A DNA stretch of 32,930 nucleotides from an uncultured Faecalitalea sp. (GTDB lineage Bacteria > Bacillota_I > Bacilli_A > Erysipelotrichales > Erysipelotrichaceae). Under the pieces are notes generated by a model. It did no database searches, was not told the DNA's origin, and saw only the letters and a list, made by a program, of their open reading frames with translations. This document shows, piece after piece, positions 1 through 7,041 of this stretch (within the stretch, counting starts at the first letter, position 1; every line of letters starts with the position of its first letter). The DNA lies in assembly GCA_946408025.1 (NCBI GenBank), contig CAMJQJ010000014.1, forward strand, positions 1-32,930. Direction: 5' to 3'. The translations under genes and the position numbers were made by a program.

Positions 1-21
1 TACACGACGCTCTTCCGATCT
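1..21 (+). other. Illumina sequencing adapter remnant (assembly contamination)
   Basis: All 21 bases equal the 3' end of the Illumina TruSeq universal/Read 1 adapter, ending in CGCTCTTCCGATCT. This is library sequence left on a contig end, not part of the genome. It should be trimmed, and the window's left boundary treated as an assembly break. Confidence 0.97.
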
Positions 22-61
22 GAGAGGGTGTATTTATTATGATGGATAAATACACCCTCTC
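22..61. repeat. Perfect 16-bp inverted repeat (possible terminator or fold-back artefact)
   Basis: Arms 22-37 and 46-61 are perfectly complementary (GAGAGGGTGTATTTAT and its reverse complement) around an 8-base loop. Bases 62-76 are T-rich, so on the plus strand it could be an intrinsic terminator for a gene lost beyond the contig end. The left arm starts exactly at the adapter junction, so a library fold-back artefact is also possible. Confidence 0.6.
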
Positions 62-95
62 TTTCTAATTTGTATTTTATATTATTTTGTTTTTT

Positions 96-132
96 CTTAA
101 AAACTAAAAAACTTCCTAGATTTTAGGAAGTT
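96..132 (-). terminator. Intrinsic terminator of the RDD gene/PRD regulator unit
   Basis: Stem arms 110-118 and 124-132 (AACTTCCTA / TAGGAAGTT) enclose a 5-base loop. Read on the minus strand, the hairpin is followed by a T-rich tract at 109-96. It lies just after the stop codon of the RDD-family gene, where a terminator is expected. Confidence 0.75.
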
Positions 133-144
133 CTTTCTAATTTC

Positions 145-735
145 TTATTCCTGTTCTTCTTTTGTAGAAATAATATGAGTTTTCGCAATATGATCATGAA
201 TCATTTTGCGGCTTGGACTTGCAATACCCATTAAAATTGATATTGCGCTTATTATACCGAATAAATAAACAGACATATCCATGATATTTACTTCAGTAAA
301 TAATTGAATGATTTGACGAAGATAACTCGAACTATTTGCAAGATATCCTTCGATGATCATTACACCTAACCCCTCGCGTAACAAGATTGATTTGAAATCT
401 ACATCATTACCATCATCTTTTACAACTTTTAACTTCATGATTCGTTTTCCAAATGTTTGCCCTTTATATACCTTAAGTTCAAGCACAAAATAGTACCCTA
501 AATAAAATATAATTGCTAAAACACCTGTAATAACACCCCATATTAAAGGTAGCTTATTTAATTCTTGCGTAATAACAGTTGTGTGATTGACCATTGATGT
601 AATGATTACAATAGGTATACTGGATACCATCGTTGCAATATACCAGTCTATAATGTATGCAACTACACGAGAAAAATTGTTTACATTTACTTTTTTAAGT
701 TGCACACCAAATTTTCCATTTTGATTTATGTTCAT
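145..735 (-). CDS. RDD family membrane protein
   Basis: A 196-residue integral membrane protein. The N-terminal region carries the RDD-family pattern of an Arg and an Asp in the first helix (SRVVAYIIDWYIATMV, about residues 22-37). The second family block, KGQTFGKRIMKLKVV, follows the second helix (about 92-106). Hydrophobic helices are visible near residues 24-48, 62-85 and 150-172. RDD proteins are poorly understood membrane proteins; some are linked to ion transport. It starts 16 bp after the stop of the PRD regulator, with GGAAAGGTG ahead of its ATG, so the two are probably co-transcribed. A terminator follows. Family assignment is fairly sure; the role is unknown. Confidence 0.8.
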   Translation of the reverse strand: MNINQNGKFGVQLKKVNVNNFSRVVAYIIDWYIATMVSSIPIVIITSMVNHTTVITQELNKLPLIWGVITGVLAIIFYLGYYFVLELKVYKGQTFGKRIMKLKVVKDDGNDVDFKSILLREGLGVMIIEGYLANSSSYLRQIIQLFTEVNIMDMSVYLFGIISAISILMGIASPSRKMIHDHIAKTHIISTKEEQE

Positions 736-751
736 TCAATAACACCTTTCC

Positions 752-2659
752 TTATTCTACTATCTTAGTAATAAAATCTTTATAATTTTTTGTTTCTAGT
801 AAAGAAGCAAAATGATTAGCATCATTAATCATATTACTTAACCATGTAAAAAACATTCTTAATACATCTTGATGTTCTTCATCTATCGCCAAGAGTATGA
901 CCATTTTCACCTCAAACTCACCCCATTGAATTGGCTTTTTCAAGAAAGCCACCGAAATAGCCGGTCGGTAACTCCTTACATTTAAAGCATGCGGTACCGC
1001 AAAAGAATACACAAAACTCGTAGCTGCCATTTCTTCTCTTTTAAGCACAGATTTTTTAAACTCTTCATTGCTGTAACCGAGTTCTTCTAAATGATCACAC
1101 ATATATGAGATTACTTCTGAAGGCGTTTTTAAATCCAAATCATAATGAAATGTTTCTTCCTGGATCAATCCGATCAAACTATCTTCAAAATCTCTTTTAA
1201 ATGTATTTCTGTCTAAAATATTTAATGTTTGAAATATTTTACTTTCATCCTCCGTATTTAGAAATAATGAAATTTGAACTGTAGGAATGTCAAGATTATG
1301 TTTTAACTGTAATGTTGTTAAAATTAAATCTGGATCTAGTTTTCGAATAGCACTCTCTTCAAAAAAATTTACACATTCCACTATATCCATTCGTTCTGAA
1401 AATAAATTTTCAATTTTTCTTAAACACATGTTACTCATTGCTTGCTCAACAGGATAAATCATCACAGCTCTATACTTTGAGTAAATACTAGTTCTTTCAT
1501 ATGCAGCCCCAAGGTGTAAAGCAAGAAATCCGATTTCATCTTCCGATATTTTCATATCTAAAGTTTTTTCCATCTGCCGGCCAACTCGAACTGCCAATTC
1601 AAACACCAAAGGATATTTACGTTTCAATTCCTGAAGGTAAATATTTGAAATAGCCATGTTTCGATTAATTCTTTCCATCACGCCTTGCAGATGAACAGCT
1701 AAACCACTTTTCAAATCTAAATCTTTTGAGAAATCTATATCGAATTCTTCCTTTATCATCTCTATTATATCTTCAATAAATTCGTCAACATTCATGCCAG
1801 TTTTCTTAACAACTAAATCACTTTGTACATCTAAAGAACGTTTCCCCATCAACTGCAAAGCAAATAATATAATTTCATCTTCTTTAACTTCGATTGGCAT
1901 TTTTTTTGAGAGTTTTGTAAAGAACTCTTTAGAGATTACGTATTCTTTGCGTTTCTTAAGATCCTGAACATTTCTTGTAGTTTCAATATAATTGTGTCTA
2001 AACATACGCTCTATTGATATTCCAACATGAATCATCAATAAAGGCATTGCCATCTCTCGAACATGGTAATTATACTTGTCTAAAGTCTCTTCTAAATATT
2101 CTTTTACTTTCAACAAATCAAAATCCACAAACATACTTGATAACTTATTTAAATTCAGGAAATTTCCTTGTGTTTCTTGTGATAGAAGCTCTTTATACAA
2201 CAAGCGCTTACTTTGTTCACTTCCTTCTAATCGTATACAATTTCTAGAACGGACCAGTCTTAAATTTTCATATGGTTCTAACATTACTTTAATTCTTTTT
2301 ATATCATTATCTATAGAATAACCACTAATAAAAACCTGATCTTGTAAATCCAAAAGATTAATTTCTTTTTTCTCAAATAATAGTTCCTGTATTATATACA
2401 CACATCTTTCTTGTGGTGTCTGAGGAATTGCTGAATTTAATTCAATAGGTAAAGTAACAAGGACATCTGCATTAATTCGATATCCACTCCTAAGATTCGA
2501 TTCAATCAATTGTTTATCGTAATATCGATTTATGTTTTCAATATCGCTACGAATCGTTCTATCTGAAACATTCATCAAACGAGAGATTTCCTTACCGGTA
2601 ATCCAACTCTTTGATTCATCTAGCAACATGATTATTTTCTCCTGTCGCTTATTTAACAT
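752..2659 (-). CDS. BglG/MtlR-type transcriptional regulator with PRD and EIIA domains
   Basis: 635 residues with the domain order of PTS-controlled activators. There is an N-terminal helix-turn-helix (about 5-55, ending in VSDRTIRSDIENINRYY), a second HTH/Mga-like region (about 80-165), PRD1 (about 185-285), PRD2 (about 300-400), an EIIB-like region (about 400-485) and a C-terminal fructose/mannitol-type EIIA (about 490-635). The EIIA His is visible in AVPHALN. PRD1 keeps a His in MIHVGISIERM, but the second conserved position reads ALQLMG, with Gln instead of His. PRD2 has His in ALHLGAAYERT. The EIIB P-loop Cys is missing: the segment reads RAVMIYPVEQAMSN. Such proteins normally activate a PTS operon when phosphorylated, but no PTS gene adjoins it, so its target is unknown. 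It is transcribed with the RDD gene. Confidence 0.9.
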   Translation of the reverse strand: MLNKRQEKIIMLLDESKSWITGKEISRLMNVSDRTIRSDIENINRYYDKQLIESNLRSGYRINADVLVTLPIELNSAIPQTPQERCVYIIQELLFEKKEINLLDLQDQVFISGYSIDNDIKRIKVMLEPYENLRLVRSRNCIRLEGSEQSKRLLYKELLSQETQGNFLNLNKLSSMFVDFDLLKVKEYLEETLDKYNYHVREMAMPLLMIHVGISIERMFRHNYIETTRNVQDLKKRKEYVISKEFFTKLSKKMPIEVKEDEIILFALQLMGKRSLDVQSDLVVKKTGMNVDEFIEDIIEMIKEEFDIDFSKDLDLKSGLAVHLQGVMERINRNMAISNIYLQELKRKYPLVFELAVRVGRQMEKTLDMKISEDEIGFLALHLGAAYERTSIYSKYRAVMIYPVEQAMSNMCLRKIENLFSERMDIVECVNFFEESAIRKLDPDLILTTLQLKHNLDIPTVQISLFLNTEDESKIFQTLNILDRNTFKRDFEDSLIGLIQEETFHYDLDLKTPSEVISYMCDHLEELGYSNEEFKKSVLKREEMAATSFVYSFAVPHALNVRSYRPAISVAFLKKPIQWGEFEVKMVILLAIDEEHQDVLRMFFTWLSNMINDANHFASLLETKNYKDFITKIVE

Positions 2660-2712
2660 ATTTTCATTATCCTTTCTCTACATGAAGTATATTATGACAA
2701 TTTGACTTATCT

Positions 2713-2742
2713 ATTATAACTCACATCCATTTAAATTGTATA
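2713..2742 (-). promoter_or_regulatory. Putative promoter of the PRD regulator
   Basis: A -10 TATAAT (2718-2713) and a -35-like TATACA (2742-2737) are separated by 18 bp on the minus strand. They point at the regulator start at 2659. The -35 is weak, so help from an activator bound at the palindrome just upstream is possible. Confidence 0.45.
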
Positions 2743-2751
2743 CCCCAGGAT

Positions 2752-2793
2752 TTCCTAATATTAGGAAGCACAGATTTTCCGGATGATTAGGAA
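2752..2793. promoter_or_regulatory. Palindrome plus repeated half-site, candidate operator
   Basis: A perfect 16-bp palindrome TTCCTAATATTAGGAA occupies 2752-2767. Its right half ATTAGGAA recurs at 2786-2793, facing a partial left half TTCC at 2777-2780. The pair lies between divergent genes, directly upstream of the regulator's -35. This fits a binding site for the regulator itself or for another factor, but no protein has been tied to it. Confidence 0.5.
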
Positions 2794-2805
2794 ATAATCT
2801 TATAA

Positions 2806-2833
2806 TTGTCTATTTAATTTATCATTATAATAT
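2806..2833 (+). promoter_or_regulatory. Putative promoter of the YitT-family gene
   Basis: TTGTCT (2806-2811) lies 16 bp before TAATAT (2828-2833), which overlaps a TATAAT at 2826-2831. The exact -10 is uncertain. The gene's AGAGGTG ribosome site and ATG at 2859 follow. Confidence 0.35.
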
Positions 2834-2858
2834 GCTTTGTGTTTAGAGGTGATTCTTT

Positions 2859-3740
2859 ATGACTAAACAAATCAAAAAATTAAAAAAATATAAATGGGTT
2901 CGTTTTATCATATCCGTTATCATGACAATTGCAAGTTCATTACTGCAAGTCTATACGATTCAAGTATTTATGAATCCGTGCAATCTATTATCCAGTGGAT
3001 TTACTGGAGTCGCTATTTTGTTAAATAAAATAGGTACTTTAATCGGAATAAATATTTCAACTTCTTTAGCAATATTAGCTTTAAACATACCTGCTGCTCT
3101 TTTATGTCTTAAAAGTGTATCTAAACGTTTTACCTTTCTTAGTTGCTTACAGTTTGGGCTCACTTCTCTTTTCTTGCAGATACTTTCATTTGATCCATTC
3201 TTTGACGATCTAGTATTGAACGTGTTCTTTGGTGGAGCTCTTTATGGAATGAGCATTGTTCTAGCTTTAAAGGCTGATGGATCAACCGGAGGAACCGATT
3301 TTATCGCTCTCTATATTTCAGATAAACTTCATAAAAGCATATGGGATTACGTTTTCATTTTTAATGCTTGTATGATTATAATCTTTGGAGCTTTGTTTGG
3401 CTGGAAAGCTGCCGGATATTCAATCATCTTCCAATTTATTTCTACACGCATGATTTCTAGTTTTCACCATCGATATGCACAGATTACCGTTGAGATTACA
3501 ACAGATGATCCGGAGTCAGTAACAGAAGCTTTTATTTCAAATTTCAAGCATGGAATGAGCGTTGTTGATGCCTATGGTGCTTACAGCAAAAAAAGATTTT
3601 ATATTTGTAAAGCTGTAGTTAGTAGCTATGAAGAAGCAGATGTTGTCGACTGTATAAGAAGTGTCAAGCCAAATGTAATCATAAACTCATATAAAACAAA
3701 TCACTTCTATGGAAGCTTCTATCATAAACCAATTGAGTAA
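2859..3740 (+). CDS. YitT family membrane protein (DUF161/DUF2179)
   Basis: 293 residues with the architecture of the YitT family: about five or six hydrophobic helices in the first 200 residues, then a soluble C-terminal domain (about 210-290) of the DUF2179 type. Family landmarks are the early NPCNLLSSGFTGVAILL stretch (about residues 38-54) and ADGSTGGTDFIALYIS (about 138-153). YitT proteins are widespread in Firmicutes. Their substrate is generally undefined, although the first half resembles small-molecule permeases. The ATG has AGAGGTG about 8 bases upstream. It is divergent from the PRD regulator, sharing a 200-bp region with palindromic sites, so joint control is possible. Confidence 0.87.
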   Translation: MTKQIKKLKKYKWVRFIISVIMTIASSLLQVYTIQVFMNPCNLLSSGFTGVAILLNKIGTLIGINISTSLAILALNIPAALLCLKSVSKRFTFLSCLQFGLTSLFLQILSFDPFFDDLVLNVFFGGALYGMSIVLALKADGSTGGTDFIALYISDKLHKSIWDYVFIFNACMIIIFGALFGWKAAGYSIIFQFISTRMISSFHHRYAQITVEITTDDPESVTEAFISNFKHGMSVVDAYGAYSKKRFYICKAVVSSYEEADVVDCIRSVKPNVIINSYKTNHFYGSFYHKPIE

Positions 3741-3775
3741 AATTTTCTTTTTTCAATAAACGTTGTTACCTTTTT

Positions 3776-3810
3776 AGAAAAAAAATAAAGGAGGCCGAAT
3801 GGTCTCCTTA
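3776..3810 (-). terminator. Intrinsic terminator after dut
   Basis: Stem arms 3789-3797 and 3802-3810 pair with a single G-T wobble around a GAAT loop. On the minus strand the stem is followed by a T-rich run (complement of the A-run 3776-3788). It closes the seven-gene operon that ends with the dUTPase gene. Confidence 0.8.
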
Positions 3811-3823
3811 AATTCAATTTAGT

Positions 3824-4324
3824 CTATTTTCCCGAACTTCCTAATAATCCTGACATCCGTTTAGACTCCATTTTTTGCAGTTCTTCATAAGAAAGCTCTT
3901 CACTTTCTAATTGTGGCATCTGCAAAAGTACTCCCTGGCATAAAGCCTTTTCATAAGGATAAATAATATACTCTTCTTTTTTCTGTTCGCTCCAAGATTC
4001 TAAAGCCGCTTTTTTGATGATACAAATTGGCTTATCATTCACATTCGTGACAGGTGCCATATATTCACCCCGATATCCTGAGTCAATAACCCCTGAACGT
4101 TGCGCAATTCCTTTAGTTCCTGTAGAACCTCTTTCTTTTAAAATCATAACGTAATTAGAATCAAACGCTGTAGCCACACCTAATGGTATTAGACGTGTAT
4201 GCAAAGGTTTTATTTCTAAATAATCTTCTTCAAAACATGGATAAAAATCATATCCTGCATCTTCAATGCGCTTTGTAGGAATAATCGCATTTTCTTTTAC
4301 TTTAGCCCAATACAATTTACTCAT
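3824..4324 (-). CDS. dut: dUTP diphosphatase (trimeric dUTPase family)
   Basis: 166 residues. It hydrolyses dUTP to dUMP and diphosphate, keeping uracil out of DNA and feeding dTMP synthesis. The trimeric dUTPase motifs appear in order: motif 1 DAGYDFY (about 22-28), motif 2 ERGSTGTKG (about 64-72), motif 3 SGVIDSGYRGEY with the catalytic Asp (about 78-89), and a glycine-rich C-terminal arm RMSGLLGSSGK as motif 5. An insertion near residues 105-125 makes it slightly longer than E. coli Dut, as in some Bacilli and phage relatives. It overlaps the upstream glycosylase gene by 8 bp, so translation is probably coupled. Pairing of a dUTPase with a uracil/hypoxanthine glycosylase suggests a common role in base quality control. 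Confidence 0.9.
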   Translation of the reverse strand: MSKLYWAKVKENAIIPTKRIEDAGYDFYPCFEEDYLEIKPLHTRLIPLGVATAFDSNYVMILKERGSTGTKGIAQRSGVIDSGYRGEYMAPVTNVNDKPICIIKKAALESWSEQKKEEYIIYPYEKALCQGVLLQMPQLESEELSYEELQKMESKRMSGLLGSSGK

Positions 4325-4799
4325 TTTTCAAAACCCTTTCATATATATGAATCAAATCTTCCAACCTGAACTTGGCATTTGCCGCCGATGTAGACGGACA
4401 TACAATTGTTTTATCAATTAATTGTGGAAAAAAGCGACATAAATTTTTATAACTTGTTGTCCCATTACAAATAATTTTTTGAATTGATGGATTTTCTTTT
4501 AACAAGCTTTCAACATCATTTGCTTTTACATCTCGAATTTTTGAGTCTGCACTGTTTTGGCGAATGCACGAATGACAAATATCCCATAACGCAATATGTG
4601 CATATTCCAATAGATAAAGTTTTTCTTCTAGCACATCACTTGGCTTTTTATAAATGCTTGTTAACATCTTCCAAAAACGATTTGTTTTATTAGCATAATA
4701 CATGCTTTGTCTTAGACTTTCTAGACTTGGCATAGAGCCTAAGATCAATATCGTATCATCGCCATGAACAATTGGCTCAAAGCCTACGATTCTTTCCAT
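4317..4799 (-). CDS. DNA-deoxyinosine/uracil glycosylase (UDG superfamily, family 6-like)
   Basis: 160 residues of the uracil-DNA glycosylase fold. The start GFEPIV then ILGSMPSLESLRQSMYYAN followed by NRFW (about 6-43) is the family-6 (HDG) form of motif 1. ALWDICHSCIRQNSADSKI (about 70-88) is the matching second motif. A PSTSAAN segment (about 135-141) corresponds to the C-terminal binding loop. Family members remove hypoxanthine, and some remove uracil, from DNA. The gene overlaps rimO by 16 bp upstream and dut by 8 bp downstream. Mug-type glycosylases are the main alternative but lack the SMPS/NRFW arrangement. Substrate preference cannot be read from the sequence. Confidence 0.85.
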   Translation of the reverse strand: MERIVGFEPIVHGDDTILILGSMPSLESLRQSMYYANKTNRFWKMLTSIYKKPSDVLEEKLYLLEYAHIALWDICHSCIRQNSADSKIRDVKANDVESLLKENPSIQKIICNGTTSYKNLCRFFPQLIDKTIVCPSTSAANAKFRLEDLIHIYERVLKNE

Positions 4800-6088
4800 A
4801 TCCCGTATAGATCATATTCTTTTGCATCCGTAATCTCGACCTGTACAAAAGAACCCATATCTAGATCTTCATCACATGTAAAAATTACCTGTCCATCAAC
4901 TTCATCTGGCGCATCTGCACTTGAACGACCACGATAACGATTAGTCAAACCTTCTTTTTCTTCAACGAGAACTTCGATGATTTTACCGATCTTCTCTTTA
5001 TTCTGTTTGAGCGAAATCTCTCTTTGAATTTCCATTAATATTGATAATCTTTCATTTTGTGTTTCTTCATCAATTTCATTTGGATAGTTGTAAGCAGGGG
5101 TATCCTCTTCTTTGGAATAAGTAAATGCTCCCATTCGATCCCATTTAACCTCTTTGATAAAATCAACCAATTCTTCAAAATCTTCCTGAGTTTCTCCAGG
5201 AAAGCCTACTATCATTGTGGTTCTTAAAGTGGCATCAGGGAACATAGTACGAATCTTGTGAATCAACGCAAGTACATCCTCTTTCGTTCCTCTTCGATTC
5301 ATGCTTTTAAGCAAGCGATTATTGGCATGCTGCATAGGAATATCAAAATATGGTACTACGCGCTTACTTTCGTACATCGCTTCTAAGACCTTATCTTCAA
5401 TTTCATCTGGATACATATACAAAATACGAATCCAGTGGAACTCTTCTATTTTATCTACCTCTTTGATAAGTTCAGCCAACTTTAACTCATTGTAATTATC
5501 CAAACCATATTTTGTGGTGTCCTGAGCAATTAAAGTCAATTCCTTTACCCCAATTGATGCAAGATATTTTGCTTCCTCTACGATATCTGGAATTTCGCGA
5601 CTTTTTTGATCTCCTCGAATTAAAGGAATGGCACAATACGCACAGCGATTTGAACATCCATCACTTATCTTTAAATACGCATGCCATGGTTTTCCGCTTA
5701 ATAAACGCTCACTCTTATAGAAATTTCCTTTACCTTCGTCATGTAGGATTTCCTGTAAACGATTTGCCAATTCATTATAATCTCGAATTGGAATAACCGC
5801 ATCGATTTCAGGAATCTCTTCAATCAATTGCGAAGTATAACGCTGAGCAAGACATCCACAAACAATTAGTTTTTTCAACTTATCTTCTTTGTACTTTGCC
5901 ATTTCAAAAATCGTATTGATAGATTCTTCTTTTGCTGATTCAATAAATCCACATGTATTAATGATAATGGCTTCTGCCTGTCTAGGATTCGAAACAATCT
6001 GATGATGGTTTTCTTTCAACATTCCCATGATCATTTCTGAATCAACCAGGTTCTTACAACATCCTAATGAGACAAATCCTACTTTCAT
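4784..6088 (-). CDS. rimO: Ribosomal protein S12 methylthiotransferase RimO
   Basis: 434 residues, the usual RimO length. This radical-SAM enzyme adds a methylthio group to an Asp of ribosomal protein S12. The N-terminal domain carries the auxiliary cluster cysteines, including C10 in SLGCCKNLVDSE, C46 in NTCGF and C79. The radical-SAM motif CSNRCAYC supplies C145, C149 and C152. A C-terminal TRAM domain follows from about residue 370. SLGCxKNLVDSE distinguishes it from the tRNA enzyme MiaB. Its ATG overlaps the stop of the YhaM gene by 4 bp and its 3' end overlaps the glycosylase gene. All lie in one operon. Confidence 0.95.
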   Translation of the reverse strand: MKVGFVSLGCCKNLVDSEMIMGMLKENHHQIVSNPRQAEAIIINTCGFIESAKEESINTIFEMAKYKEDKLKKLIVCGCLAQRYTSQLIEEIPEIDAVIPIRDYNELANRLQEILHDEGKGNFYKSERLLSGKPWHAYLKISDGCSNRCAYCAIPLIRGDQKSREIPDIVEEAKYLASIGVKELTLIAQDTTKYGLDNYNELKLAELIKEVDKIEEFHWIRILYMYPDEIEDKVLEAMYESKRVVPYFDIPMQHANNRLLKSMNRRGTKEDVLALIHKIRTMFPDATLRTTMIVGFPGETQEDFEELVDFIKEVKWDRMGAFTYSKEEDTPAYNYPNEIDEETQNERLSILMEIQREISLKQNKEKIGKIIEVLVEEKEGLTNRYRGRSSADAPDEVDGQVIFTCDEDLDMGSFVQVEITDAKEYDLYGIWKES

Positions 6089-7041
6089 TCTGATTCCTTT
6101 CTGTGATATATCATTCTATTTTCCAACGCAAAAACACGAGGTCCAAATTCTCCCGGTACTATTTGATCAATACTATTTTTCATCATAACAAGACGTGCAT
6201 CTAAATTGTCCACTGAAGAAAGAACTTCCGCTTCTGGTATCATTGGAAGAACTGGTGAACCAAATTCCATTTTTCCATGATGCGATAAGATCATATGTTT
6301 TATCAACATCACTGATTCTTTGTCTTGAATATTTAACTGATGCGCAACTCGATCCACACGAGCTGCCATCAATGAGATATGTCCTAATAAATTACCTTCA
6401 ATTGTATATTCAGGTAATATGGCACTAGAAAACTCTTCTATTTTCCCTATATCATGCAACAAAGCGCCTGAAATCAAAAGGTCTTTATCCAACCATGTAT
6501 ACTGTTTAGCAACCATTAAGCATAACTCTACCATGGAAATGGAATGGAATGCCAACCCTCCTACAAAATTATGATGATTTCTTACGGCAGCTGGATAATT
6601 GAAAAAATCATCTTTTGATTCCTGCAATATTGTTTTTGTCAAAGCCTTAATATCCTCATCTTTAATAATGGATATATATTCATTGACTTTTGCTTCCATT
6701 TCATTCCTAGTCATAGGAGCACTTCTAACATAAGCGCTCAAATCATTTTCTTCTATGATTTCCATTTTATGCACACGTAATTGATATGCATTTCGATGCA
6801 AAATTACATCTCCTTCAACAGATACAACCATTCCTGCCTTATATTTTTGGACTTGTTCATCCGTTAAATTCCAATATTTCGTATCAAGGATCCCAGTATT
6901 ATCCTCTAAAATCAAAGAAAGATAAGGTGTATTTTTCTGAGTTTTTCCTTTATCACACTTTGTGATCAAAGCTTTGATAGAAATTTTGCCTTCGCTGTTA
7001 ATTTCATTAATTTTCAAGTGATTCACCTTCCAATATTTCAT
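6085..7041 (-). CDS. yhaM: 3'-5' exoribonuclease YhaM family
   Basis: 318 residues matching YhaM: an N-terminal OB-fold nucleic-acid binding region (about 15-100, with LSLILEDNTGILDTKYW) and a C-terminal HD metal-dependent hydrolase domain. HD metal ligands are visible in VRNHHNFVGGLAFHS, LLHDIGKIEE and LSHHGKMEFGSPV. YhaM trims RNA 3' ends in Firmicutes. The gene overlaps the fusion gene upstream by about 35 bp if the ATG at 7041 is used. A TTG at 7017, preceded by GGAAGGTG, is a credible alternative start and would cut the overlap to 11 bp. It overlaps rimO by 4 bp downstream. Confidence 0.92.
   Translation of the reverse strand: MKYWKVNHLKINEINSEGKISIKALITKCDKGKTQKNTPYLSLILEDNTGILDTKYWNLTDEQVQKYKAGMVVSVEGDVILHRNAYQLRVHKMEIIEENDLSAYVRSAPMTRNEMEAKVNEYISIIKDEDIKALTKTILQESKDDFFNYPAAVRNHHNFVGGLAFHSISMVELCLMVAKQYTWLDKDLLISGALLHDIGKIEEFSSAILPEYTIEGNLLGHISLMAARVDRVAHQLNIQDKESVMLIKHMILSHHGKMEFGSPVLPMIPEAEVLSSVDNLDARLVMMKNSIDQIVPGEFGPRVFALENRMIYHRKESE

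Noticed and set aside
2014..2321. Plus-strand frames of 77 and 81 codons inside the PRD regulator
   Set aside because: They lie wholly opposite a well-defined regulator, have no ribosome site and no family pattern; they are shadow frames.
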